A stretch of DNA of 64,000 bases from Rhizobium leguminosarum (lineage in GTDB: Bacteria; Pseudomonadota; Alphaproteobacteria; Rhizobiales; Rhizobiaceae). Shown piece after piece: positions 55,246 to 63,470 of the stretch (position 1 is its first letter; each line of letters opens with the position of its first letter). A program made the translations under genes and the position numbers. A model generated the notes under the pieces. That model saw only the letters and a program-made list of their open reading frames with translations, had not been told where the DNA came from and did no database searches. The DNA lies in assembly GCF_017876795.1 (NCBI RefSeq), contig NZ_JAGIOR010000001.1:2010501-2074500 (forward strand). The letters run 5' to 3'.

Positions 55246-55477
55246 CTATTCCGTGCAGACTTTGACGCGGTAGGGGTCGCCCCAATCGTCGCGCCGCCAT
55301 TCGAGGTGGCAATAGGAGGGCCGGTAGTAGGTGCGGTAGACGGGATAGGGGCGGTAATAGGGGTAGGCGGGATAGGCCGGGCGTGCGGCCTCGGACAGCA
55401 GAGCGCCGCCGACGACAGGCGCCGGCAAGGGTCAGCGCGATCAGGCCCGTCGCCATGGTCTTATGAAGAACGGACAT
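55246..55477 (-). pseudogene. small secreted Tyr/Pro-rich protein, frameshifted
   Basis: A signal peptide starts at the ATG at 55477 (MSVLHKTMATGLIALTLAGA, AAGGA upstream). The mature part lies in another frame ending at 55246 (PVVGGALLSEAARPAYPAYP, YYRPYPVYRTYYRPSYCHLE, then WGDPYRVKVCTE). The two halves join at about 55425 if one base is restored, giving a protein of about 77 residues typical of rhizobial secreted YR-rich proteins. Either a real one-base deletion or a sequencing error. Confidence 0.6.
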
Positions 55478-55741
55478 GCTATTTTCCTTGATTTAGACTG
55501 GCTTCCATAAAGCCATGTCCAGACTCTGCCCGGATCGCGGCGGCGCGATGGCCGCGCAAGCGCTTCCCGCATTAAATTTTCGTCATGATTTCAACGGGTC
55601 CTGGCATGGGATGGAATGATGCATCGGTGGCATGGCCGCCGATATCGCCGCTTTTTCGGTCTCGTGCAAATCCGGGCTGCCAATGTGAGGCAGTTTCAGC
55701 CTGGTGAGCCGGCTCGTAAAATCCCCCGCTGAAATTTATGG
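55478..55741. other. intergenic stretch before the histidine kinase
   Basis: No gene seen. It becomes AT-rich towards the kinase and leads into the CtrA-type box. Confidence 0.5.
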
Positions 55742-55756
55742 TTAAAACCTTGTTAA
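55742..55756 (+). promoter_or_regulatory. CtrA-type box upstream of the hybrid kinase
   Basis: TTAA-AACCTTG-TTAA is an exact TTAA-N7-TTAA, the full CtrA site of alphaproteobacteria, 61 bases before the kinase start. It suggests cell-cycle control; binding is not shown. Confidence 0.5.
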
Positions 55757-55816
55757 AAGCCTTGGTGTTACAGTCTTTGTAGTTGATATTTCATTCATTG
55801 CGGGAGCGACAATTTC

Positions 55817-58800
55817 TTGAAATCAACCGGGGACATTCTGGAATTGGCCTGCCGCCGGATCGCTGATCTGGACACCCCGGCCTATGTCAAGAACAGCGAG
55901 CTGCGCTATGTCGCCGTCAACGAGGCCTATGCCGACTTCCTGGGCCGCGAGATTTCCGATTTTATCGGCAGGCGCAGCCGCGAGCTGTTCGACCGTCCCG
56001 AGGAAGAGGAGCGCGAGGATAGGGAACGCCGCGCGCTGGTGTTCGGTAGCGAGGAAAACGCCATCTGCTTCGATGCCGCCGGTCTCGGCCATGAGCGCAT
56101 CCAGATCGAAAGCTTCTCGCCGTCGCCGGAGCGGGCCTATGTGCTGGGCATTTTCGAAGCGCGTGAGCAGCCACGCCGCGCGGTTGACGTCGGGCAGATT
56201 CCCAGCGATCCCAGGATCGCTGCCAATCCTGGGATTTCGGCCGATTTTGCCCGCGTGCGCGAGGCGCTGGAAAAGCTCGACCATCCGATCGGCATCTTTG
56301 CCGGGGATGGGCGCCCCCTGATCGTCAACGCCGCCTATCGCAACGGCGCAAAGTCGGTTGCTCCCAGCGATACGGGCTGGCACGAGAGCGTCAACGAACG
56401 CGATCTGTTGCGCACCATCATGGAGGACCTGCCGGTCGCGGTTTTCGTACGCGACGATAAACACCGCCTCGTTTATGCCAATCAGTATTACGAGACCTTC
56501 GGTGGCTATGACCGCTCGCAGGTGCTGGGGATGACCGAGCACGAAATGTTCGGGCCAGAGGACGGAGAGGCGATCTACCAGGAAAACCGCCTGGCGCTGG
56601 AAGACGGCCTGTCGAAAGAGATCGAAAGCCAGATGCCGAGTAAGGATGGCCGCATTCATCCGCTCATCTCGCGGGTCAACCGCGTCGTGACGCCGGATGG
56701 GCGCACCTATGTCGTCGGCTCCTTTTCCGATATTTCGCCGCTCAAGGAGCGGGAGACGGCACTGATCGAGGCGAAGAAGCAGGAAGAGGTGCTGCATCGG
56801 GATATCGAAAGCATTCTGCGCTCGCTGCCGGTCGGCGTGCTGATCCTCGATAACGACCATCGGATTCTTTACGTCAACGACGAATTCTACAGCATCTGGG
56901 ATCTGCCACCCGACGATCCCTTCGACGGCCGCCCCTTCATCGACCTCATCCGCCGCAATTCCGAGCTCGGCCGCTACGATGGCACGCAGACGCCGGATGA
57001 GATCTACGCTTTCCGCAAGCACCTGTTCGAGACCGATGCGCCCGAGCCGATCGAGCTCGATTGGGCGGGCGGTAAATCCGTCATCTTCGACAGTCGCCGC
57101 ATCTCCAACGACCGTATCCTGCTCTCCTATGCCGACATCACGGCTGTTCGCGAGCGGGAAAAGGAAATCCACGAGGCCCGCGCGGCGCTGGAGCGGCTCG
57201 GTGAGATGATGCGCGATGCGACGCATGCCATGTCGCAAGGGCTCGCCATCGTCCAGGATGGCATCATCAAGCTGTCCAACGAGTCGCTTTCAGAGATACT
57301 GCGCATTCCTGCCTCCTATATCGAGCCGGGCGGGGGTTGGATCGGGCTCTTCGATTTCTGCGCGGCGCGCGGCGATTTCCATGATGCAGCCGCCGAGACC
57401 CTGCAGGGTTGGCGCGCCAACATCGCGGCGAAGCAACCGATCTCCACGGTCTTCCATGTCGCAGGCGAACGCTGGGTGAACATGGAGGCGACGGTCAGCG
57501 AGGGGCAGCATTGGGTGGCGCTTTTCACCGACGTCACCGAGCTCAAGAGCCGCGAGGAGGAACTGCGCCAGCTTTTGTCGCGCGCCGAAGCCGCCGACCG
57601 GGCCAAATCCGAATTCCTCGCCAATATGAGCCACGAGATCCGCACGCCGATGAACGGTGTGCTCGGCATGGCGGAGCTGCTTGCCAAGACCAATCTCGAC
57701 ACGCGTCAGAAAACTTTCATCGACATTATCGTCAAGTCGGGCAATGCGCTGTTGACGATCATCAACGACATCCTCGACTTCTCGAAGATCGATGCGGGGC
57801 AGATGAAACTGCGCAAAGCCGCCTTCGACATCACCGAAGCGGTGGAGGACGTGGCGACGCTCCTATCCTCGCATGCTGCCGAGAAGAACATCGAGCTCCT
57901 GGTGCGGGCCGCACCGGATCTGCCCGCCGCCGTGATCGGCGATGCCGGGCGTTTTCGCCAGATCGTCACCAATCTCGTCGGCAATGCCGTCAAGTTCACC
58001 GAGCGCGGCCATGTCTTCGTCGATGTCGGCTTCCAGACGGTTGCCGGCGGCGAGATCCTGGCGAGCATCCGGATCGAGGATACCGGTATCGGCATCCCGC
58101 CGGAGAAGCTCGAATCGGTCTTCGACAAGTTCTCGCAGGTCGACGCTTCCTCGACCCGTCGGCATGAGGGAACGGGTCTCGGGCTTGCGATCACCGCCGG
58201 CCTCGTCGACCTCTTCGGCGGGTATCTCAATGTGGAGAGCGAATGGGGCAAGGGCTCGGTCTTCACCGTCAATCTCCCCCTTGCGGTGGCCGCCGCCCGC
58301 CTCGAGCCGAAACCGCTGCCGATCAACGTGCAGGGCGCGCGCATCCTCGTCGTCGACGACAATGACGTGAACCGGCGCATCCTCACCGAGCAGCTTTCGC
58401 TGTGGGGTTTTGACGGCGTGGCCGCCGAAGGCGGCGGCACCGGTCTTGCGATCCTGGAGGCGGCGGCCGATCTCGGCATTACTGTCGATGCCGTCGTGCT
58501 CGATTATCACATGCCCGATATGAACGGCGCCGATGTCGCGCGCCGGCTGCGCGCCGATCCCCGCTTCGTCGAGCTGCCGATCATCTTTCTGACGTCGATG
58601 GACATTTCAGGCACAGAAAAGGAATTCGCGGCCCTGAACGGTCATGCGCATCTGATGAAGCCGGCGCGCGCCAACGTGCTGCGCAATACCGTCGTCGAGG
58701 TCGTCCGCGCCGGCCGCGTGAAGCAGGTTTCAGAAGCCGAGATCGCCCGGCTGCAGGCGCAGGCGGTGGTGCCGGCACCGCCGCCTGAGCCGGTGCCGCA

Positions 58801-59218
58801 GCAGCGGGCGACTGAATTCGTCGATGTGCTCGTCGCCGAGGACAACGAGGTCAACCAGATCGTCTTCACGCAAATCCTGCAAGGAACGGGCCTCTCCTTT
58901 CTCGTCGTCGACAATGGCGAGCAGGCGGTCGCCGCCTGGCAGCGGCATACGCCGCGCATCATCATGATGGACGTCTCGATGCCCGTCATGAACGGCCATG
59001 AGGCGACCCGGACGATCCGCGCGCGCGAAAAGGGGCAGGGCCATCGCGTGCCGATCATCGGTGTCACTGCCCATGCGCTTGAGAGCGACCGCGACCTTTG
59101 CCTCGATGCCGGCATGGACGACTACATGTCGAAGCCGATCAGCCCCGAATTGTTGGAAGAGAAGATCCGGCAATGGCTCGTCAAGGACGAGCAGCAACCG
59201 GGGCGCACCAGCTACTGA
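55817..59218 (+). CDS. hybrid sensor histidine kinase, PAS repeats - HisKA - HATPase - REC - REC
   Basis: 1133 residues, starting with TTG at 55817. PAS domains lie at about 10-110, 195-320 and 330-450 (VFVRDDKHRLVYANQYYETF, VLILDNDHRILYVNDEFYSI), with a further PAS-like region at 475-580. A short coiled coil leads to the HisKA with H606 (ANMSHEIRTPMNG), then HATPase with NAVKF, DTGIGI and GTGLGL. Receiver 1 has D896 (VLDYHMPDMNG), receiver 2 D1052 (MMDVSMPVMNG). No membrane segment is seen, so it is a cytoplasmic sensor. Output partner unknown; PAS folds may bind a cofactor or metabolite. Confidence 0.92.
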   Translation: MKSTGDILELACRRIADLDTPAYVKNSELRYVAVNEAYADFLGREISDFIGRRSRELFDRPEEEEREDRERRALVFGSEENAICFDAAGLGHERIQIESFSPSPERAYVLGIFEAREQPRRAVDVGQIPSDPRIAANPGISADFARVREALEKLDHPIGIFAGDGRPLIVNAAYRNGAKSVAPSDTGWHESVNERDLLRTIMEDLPVAVFVRDDKHRLVYANQYYETFGGYDRSQVLGMTEHEMFGPEDGEAIYQENRLALEDGLSKEIESQMPSKDGRIHPLISRVNRVVTPDGRTYVVGSFSDISPLKERETALIEAKKQEEVLHRDIESILRSLPVGVLILDNDHRILYVNDEFYSIWDLPPDDPFDGRPFIDLIRRNSELGRYDGTQTPDEIYAFRKHLFETDAPEPIELDWAGGKSVIFDSRRISNDRILLSYADITAVREREKEIHEARAALERLGEMMRDATHAMSQGLAIVQDGIIKLSNESLSEILRIPASYIEPGGGWIGLFDFCAARGDFHDAAAETLQGWRANIAAKQPISTVFHVAGERWVNMEATVSEGQHWVALFTDVTELKSREEELRQLLSRAEAADRAKSEFLANMSHEIRTPMNGVLGMAELLAKTNLDTRQKTFIDIIVKSGNALLTIINDILDFSKIDAGQMKLRKAAFDITEAVEDVATLLSSHAAEKNIELLVRAAPDLPAAVIGDAGRFRQIVTNLVGNAVKFTERGHVFVDVGFQTVAGGEILASIRIEDTGIGIPPEKLESVFDKFSQVDASSTRRHEGTGLGLAITAGLVDLFGGYLNVESEWGKGSVFTVNLPLAVAAARLEPKPLPINVQGARILVVDDNDVNRRILTEQLSLWGFDGVAAEGGGTGLAILEAAADLGITVDAVVLDYHMPDMNGADVARRLRADPRFVELPIIFLTSMDISGTEKEFAALNGHAHLMKPARANVLRNTVVEVVRAGRVKQVSEAEIARLQAQAVVPAPPPEPVPQQRATEFVDVLVAEDNEVNQIVFTQILQGTGLSFLVVDNGEQAVAAWQRHTPRIIMMDVSMPVMNGHEATRTIRAREKGQGHRVPIIGVTAHALESDRDLCLDAGMDDYMSKPISPELLEEKIRQWLVKDEQQPGRTSY

Positions 59219-59338
59219 TCTTTGCGCAATTGGAAGCTGCCACCGGCTTTGGAATCCGATTTCTCGTGGATGTCAACCATTCGACCGCTGCTTCTGATGC
59301 CTCCACCTGATAAGAAACACCGGTGCAAAAGCGAAGGG

Positions 59339-61000
59339 TCACATCCTTCGCACTGTTTCCATTCCGAGAAGCTCAAGACACCTCCCGATCACTTGCGCTA
59401 CCAGCTTGCAGGTCGCGAGACGTCCGGGCGGATCTTCTCCGTTCAGCACCGCGCAGTCCGTGTAGAAGCGACTGAAGGTGTCCGCCACTTGATATGCCCG
59501 TTCGGCAATCTCGAACGGTTCAAGCAGCCGGGCGGCTTCGGACAGCGAATGCGGATACCAGAGGCATTCGACCAGCACCGCCCGTTCCGACGGATGGCTG
59601 ACCGAGACCGTGACGCCCGGAACGATGCCTGCCGAGGCTGCCTTGTTAAGGATCGAACAGATTCTCGCGTAGGCGTACTGCAGGTACGGCCCCGTCCGTC
59701 CCTCGAAAGAGGTCATCTTGTCGATATCGAAGACGTATCCGGTCTTCCTCGGGGTGGATAGGTCGGCGAACTTCAGCGCGCCGAGGCCAACCACGGTCGC
59801 CGCATGCTTGTCCGTCACTTTCTCGGCGGCCTTCGCAAGCGCCAGCTCGATCATGTCGCCGAGCGACGCCGCGGAGCCGTCGCGGGTCTTGAATGGCTTC
59901 CCGTTCCATCCCCGGACGGTACCGAAGGTCACATGCCGCAGCTCAATTCCGTGGGCATATCCTGCCGACCGCGCAGCCGAGAAAACGCTTCCGATGTGGA
60001 GCGCTTGGCGGTCATCAGTGCAGTAGATGATCCGTTGCGCGCCGATGTCCCGCACCCGCCGCCGCAGCGTCGCCAGATCCGTGGTGCCGTATAGCGCGGC
60101 ACCATCGCTCTTCCGCAGTAAAAGCGGCGGGACGTTGTCAGGTAGTCCTTCGCCGGAGACGTCGATGATCAGCGCTCCGTCGCTCTCCCGGGCAAGCCCG
60201 CGTGACACGAGGTCGTCGAGCATAGGGGCGACCTCGGAGTGGGCGTCGCTTTCGCCGAAAAATAAGTCGAAATGCGCCCCCAGCTGTCCGGCGGTGGCTG
60301 ACACCGCCTCGAGGGAGATCTCCCGCATCCGCTTCCATGCGGTCGTGAGGATGGGGTGACCGTCCTGGAGCATGTTTGTAAGTGACCGGGCAACCGCAAG
60401 CGCGGTATCGTCCTCGCTCGCCACATTGCCCGACTTGTAGAGTATCCCGAGCTCCTCGACGGACGTTTCGTCGAAAGAGAAGTCTTTGATGAAAGGCACG
60501 GGATCTCCGTGCTGCCAGCCGGAGGCGATGGCAGCGCCGTACAGGAGCTTGCCCATCTGCAGACCCCAGTCGCCGAGGTGAATGTCCGAGATCACGTCGT
60601 GTCCGATCTCGGCCAAGATGCGCCGGAGACTCTCACCGATGACGAATGACCGGAGGTGGCCGACATGCAGGGCTTTCGCGACATTGGGGCCACCGAAGTC
60701 GATGACGGTGCGGACGGGGGACTCTTTCTCGACGCCGAGCGTGGGATCTCCCAGCATCGCAGTCGCCTCTGCGGCAATGGTCTCGTTCGACAGCCGGAAA
60801 TTCACGAAACCAGGACCTGCGACGGAGGCGGCCAGCGCGCGCGTGTTCTTCCCGGTTGCCTTGGCAAGCGGCATCATATCGTTGCACTGGAGGTCACCGA
60901 ATTCCGGCTTCGTTGACCGGACGATGGACGGGGCGGCTTCAAGGCCGTTCAGTTTATATGCGGATGCGAGTGCGGCGAGCGCTGCCGATTTCACGGACAT
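59339..61000 (-). CDS. argS: arginyl-tRNA synthetase
   Basis: 553 residues of class I. HVGH (112-115, in KALHVGHLRSF) is the HIGH motif. The family core is clear (FGGPNVAKALHVGH, SDIHLGDWGLQMGKLLYGAA, TRDGSAASLGDMIELA), with the usual ArgRS degenerate KMSKS. The C-terminal anticodon domain contains YAYARICSILNKA and AYQVADTFSRFYTDC. The N-terminal domain is short. Rhizobial housekeeping ArgRS proteins I know are longer and start differently, so this may be a second copy. It charges tRNA-Arg. Nothing nearby is in its operon. Confidence 0.85.
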   Translation of the reverse strand: MSVKSAALAALASAYKLNGLEAAPSIVRSTKPEFGDLQCNDMMPLAKATGKNTRALAASVAGPGFVNFRLSNETIAAEATAMLGDPTLGVEKESPVRTVIDFGGPNVAKALHVGHLRSFVIGESLRRILAEIGHDVISDIHLGDWGLQMGKLLYGAAIASGWQHGDPVPFIKDFSFDETSVEELGILYKSGNVASEDDTALAVARSLTNMLQDGHPILTTAWKRMREISLEAVSATAGQLGAHFDLFFGESDAHSEVAPMLDDLVSRGLARESDGALIIDVSGEGLPDNVPPLLLRKSDGAALYGTTDLATLRRRVRDIGAQRIIYCTDDRQALHIGSVFSAARSAGYAHGIELRHVTFGTVRGWNGKPFKTRDGSAASLGDMIELALAKAAEKVTDKHAATVVGLGALKFADLSTPRKTGYVFDIDKMTSFEGRTGPYLQYAYARICSILNKAASAGIVPGVTVSVSHPSERAVLVECLWYPHSLSEAARLLEPFEIAERAYQVADTFSRFYTDCAVLNGEDPPGRLATCKLVAQVIGRCLELLGMETVRRM

Positions 61001-61161
61001 GGATCATTCCCTTTGACTGCATGACTAAAGGTTCGCGGAAGCTTGGGAGCTTCAGCGTCGTCGGACAGTCTTTGGAACGATATTCTCCATGTCGGGCCTT
61101 TTGAGTTCCATCCGTCGATAGACCGTCCCGACGCCGAATGCAATCTTCGCGATAGGATGAG

Positions 61162-61227
61162 TTATAGGCGGAAATCAGCAATGCTACCTAGTTGCGGGTC
61201 CTTGCGGGAAATCACGACGATTACGAA
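61162..61227 (-). pseudogene. parE toxin relic (first ~20 codons)
   Basis: Overlapping the end of the parD relic, the frame reads FVIVVISRKDPQLGSIADFRL then stop. This resembles the opening of ParE toxins (VVISRxAxxDLxxIADFI) but breaks off at once. No intact start codon. Confidence 0.4.
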
Positions 61228-61403
61228 CGGTCGTCGTATTTGGTAATGAGACGCGCTGCGACATCGCCGACAGGTTTGAGGCGGCCCGCTTCCGCGTCGG
61301 CGATACCCCGGCCGATTGCCAGATCGAGCGCTACCAGCTGTTTTTCCCGTTCCGATTTCACGCACTTGTCCACATAGCTGTCGAGTTGCGGCTCAAGGTT
61401 CGC
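61221..61403 (-). pseudogene. parD antitoxin relic with internal deletion
   Basis: The minus strand encodes LEPQLDSYVDKCVKS joined directly to EREKQLVALDLAIGRGIADA and GRLKPVGDVAARL. The first part resembles the ParD DNA-binding strand/helix and the second the C-terminal toxin-binding helix; the roughly 18 residues normally between them (GRYxSxSEVVREGLRLLE) are missing. No ATG in frame. With the parE relic it marks a dead toxin-antitoxin locus. Confidence 0.5.
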
Positions 61404-61450
61404 GCAAAGCGATAAGTGTTGGCAATATCGGCGACTGAATCCGGAATATC

Positions 61451-62179
61451 TTACCCGCCGGGCGCCTTGATGCCGCAGAGCATTTCGCGTTTGCCGGCGA
61501 AGCCCTGGCGGCGCTCGACGGTAAAGCCTGCCGCGATGAGGTTGCGGCGGACGAAGCCGGCAGCGGCATAGGTGGCGAAGGTGCCCCCTGGCGCGGTCTT
61601 TTCGTGGACGCGGCGCATCAGTTCTTCCGACCACATGTCGCCGTTGCGCGAGGGGGCGAAGCCGTCGAGATACCAGGCGTCGACGCCGGGCTTTGCCGCC
61701 GCGACACCATCGAGCGCTCGGCCGCAGACGACGTTGAGCCTCGTCTGGTCGTCGAGATCGAGCGATACGGTATCGGCAGGCATTTGCGGCCAGGACGCCG
61801 TCAGTGCCTCGCGTTCGGCATCGATTTCCGGCCAGTGCGAGAGCGCCCGACCGATCTCCTCGCCGCGCATCGGGTGGAGCTCGAAGGAGATGAAATGCAG
61901 CTGCTGGCCGGTTGCGCGGTGCAGCTTCCATTGCCGCCAGGTCTCGGCGAAGTTCAGGCCGGTGCCGAAGCCGAGTTCGCCGATCACGAATTCCTGCCGC
62001 CCGTTCCAACGCTCCGGCAGGCCGTTGCCGGCGAGAAAGACGTGGCCGCATTCCAGCCGCCCATCGGTCTGGCAATAAAAATGGTCGCCAAAGGCTGGGG
62101 AATAGGGCATATCGCCGTCGCGCCATTCGAGCGGCTGCGGCGCGCTCGCGCCAATCTGATCGGGGTTCACGTCCGTCAT
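61451..62179 (-). CDS. tRNA methyltransferase, MnmD / MnmC(m)-like
   Basis: 242 residues of the DUF752 methyltransferase family. PYSPAFGDHFYCQTDG near the start, SAM motif FVIGELGFGTGLNFAETW and VDAWYLDGFAPSRNGDMW are those of MnmD and the N-terminal half of E. coli MnmC. It methylates nm5(s2)U34 to mnm5(s2)U34 in wobble tRNA. Its ATG (62179-62177) overlaps that of the divergent FAD protein by two bases. Confidence 0.88.
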   Translation of the reverse strand: MTDVNPDQIGASAPQPLEWRDGDMPYSPAFGDHFYCQTDGRLECGHVFLAGNGLPERWNGRQEFVIGELGFGTGLNFAETWRQWKLHRATGQQLHFISFELHPMRGEEIGRALSHWPEIDAEREALTASWPQMPADTVSLDLDDQTRLNVVCGRALDGVAAAKPGVDAWYLDGFAPSRNGDMWSEELMRRVHEKTAPGGTFATYAAAGFVRRNLIAAGFTVERRQGFAGKREMLCGIKAPGG

Positions 62180-63356
62180 GGAAAAAGCCGATAATCCTCA
62201 GCCGGCCCCAGGTCAATCGTCCTGCGAATTGCTGATCGTCGGTGGCGGCATCATGGGTCTCTGGGCGGCCGTCCATGCCGAGCGCCGTGGCATCGCTACC
62301 CTTATCGTCGACGCCGGCAAATTGGGTGGAGGTGCGAGCGGCGGCCTGCTCGGCGCGCTGATGCCGCATATGCCGGATCGGTGGTCTGAGAAAAAGCAGT
62401 TCCAGTTCGATGCGCTGGTCTCGCTCGAAGCCGAGATCGCCATGCTGGAAGCCGAAACCGGGCTTTCGGCCGGTTACCGCCGTTCCGGGCGGCTGATCCC
62501 GCTGCCGAAGCCGCATCTCAACAAGATAGCGCGCGCTCACTCCGAAGATGCCGAGCGCCACTGGTGCGCAAGCGAGCGCCGCTTCCATTGGCACGTGCTC
62601 GACAGTCCGCCGGTCAACGGCTGGATCGAGGCATCCGCCGGCGAGAGCGGTTTCGTGCATGATACGCTCGCCGCCCGCGTTGCGCCCCGCTCACTGACTG
62701 CGGCGCTCATCGCCTTCCTGCGACAGGCAAAACATGTGCGGATACTGGAACACGCGGCGGTGACCGGTGTCGATCCCGATCGCGGCACGGCCGACATAGG
62801 TGGCGAAACCATCACTTTCAGCGACTGCATCCTGGCCGCCGGTCATCAGTCCTTTCCGTTGCTGCAGACGGTGACGCCCGGACTGACGTGTCCGCTCGGC
62901 CAGCCGGTCAAGGGACAGGCGGCGCTGTTGCAAGCCGATCTCGACCCGGCGCTGCCGACGATCTTCCTCGACGGGCTCTATGTCGTCGCGCACGAGGGCG
63001 GCTATGTGGCGATCGGCAGCACCAGCGAAAACCGCTTCGACGATCCCACATCGACCGATGCTCAGCTCGACACGCTGATCGCCGCGGCGCGGGAGATCGT
63101 GCCGGCGCTGCGCGAGGCCCCTGTCGTCGAGCGCTGGGCAGGGCTCCGCCCGAAGGCGATCGACCGTGACCCGATGATCGGCCGCCACCCCGATCACCCG
63201 CGCCTGATCGCGCTGACCGGCGGCTTTAAGGTCAGCTTCGGCCTTGCCCACCGGCTGGCAGAAGCGGCGATATGTATCGCAGGCGATACAGATTGTGAAT
63301 TTTTACCGCCGGAAAGCTTCGCAATTTCAAGCCATATCGCGGCAGCTTCACGTTAA
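62178..63356 (+). CDS. FAD-dependent oxidoreductase (DAO family), possible MnmC(o) partner
   Basis: 392 residues. FAD-binding LLIVGGGIMGLWAAVHAERR (about 17-36), then GGGASGGLLGALMPHMPDRW, like the C-terminal half of MnmC; GYVAIGSTSENRFDD and ERWAGLRPKAIDRDPMIG are DAO-fold ends. In E. coli MnmC this domain turns cmnm5U into nm5U, the substrate of the methyltransferase half. Here the two activities sit in separate, divergent genes with overlapping start codons. Function as MnmC(o) is inferred from similarity and neighbour; another amine oxidase is possible. Confidence 0.78.
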   Translation: MEKADNPQPAPGQSSCELLIVGGGIMGLWAAVHAERRGIATLIVDAGKLGGGASGGLLGALMPHMPDRWSEKKQFQFDALVSLEAEIAMLEAETGLSAGYRRSGRLIPLPKPHLNKIARAHSEDAERHWCASERRFHWHVLDSPPVNGWIEASAGESGFVHDTLAARVAPRSLTAALIAFLRQAKHVRILEHAAVTGVDPDRGTADIGGETITFSDCILAAGHQSFPLLQTVTPGLTCPLGQPVKGQAALLQADLDPALPTIFLDGLYVVAHEGGYVAIGSTSENRFDDPTSTDAQLDTLIAAAREIVPALREAPVVERWAGLRPKAIDRDPMIGRHPDHPRLIALTGGFKVSFGLAHRLAEAAICIAGDTDCEFLPPESFAISSHIAAASR

Positions 63357-63470
63357 ACGTGAATTCTGCGCTGCTTCGTTTCGTTATTCTGTCATGCAAA
63401 TCACCTATCTGCTTGCGCATCAACAGCGCCGGATTTGATCGGCGCTCAGTTCCTTGATGGAGGAAATTGC

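Noticed and set aside
61403..62660. Extension of the parD frame through the methyltransferase and oxidoreductase region as one 479-codon gene
   Set aside because: Only its last 60 codons resemble a protein family; the rest is a shadow of mnmD and the FAD gene.
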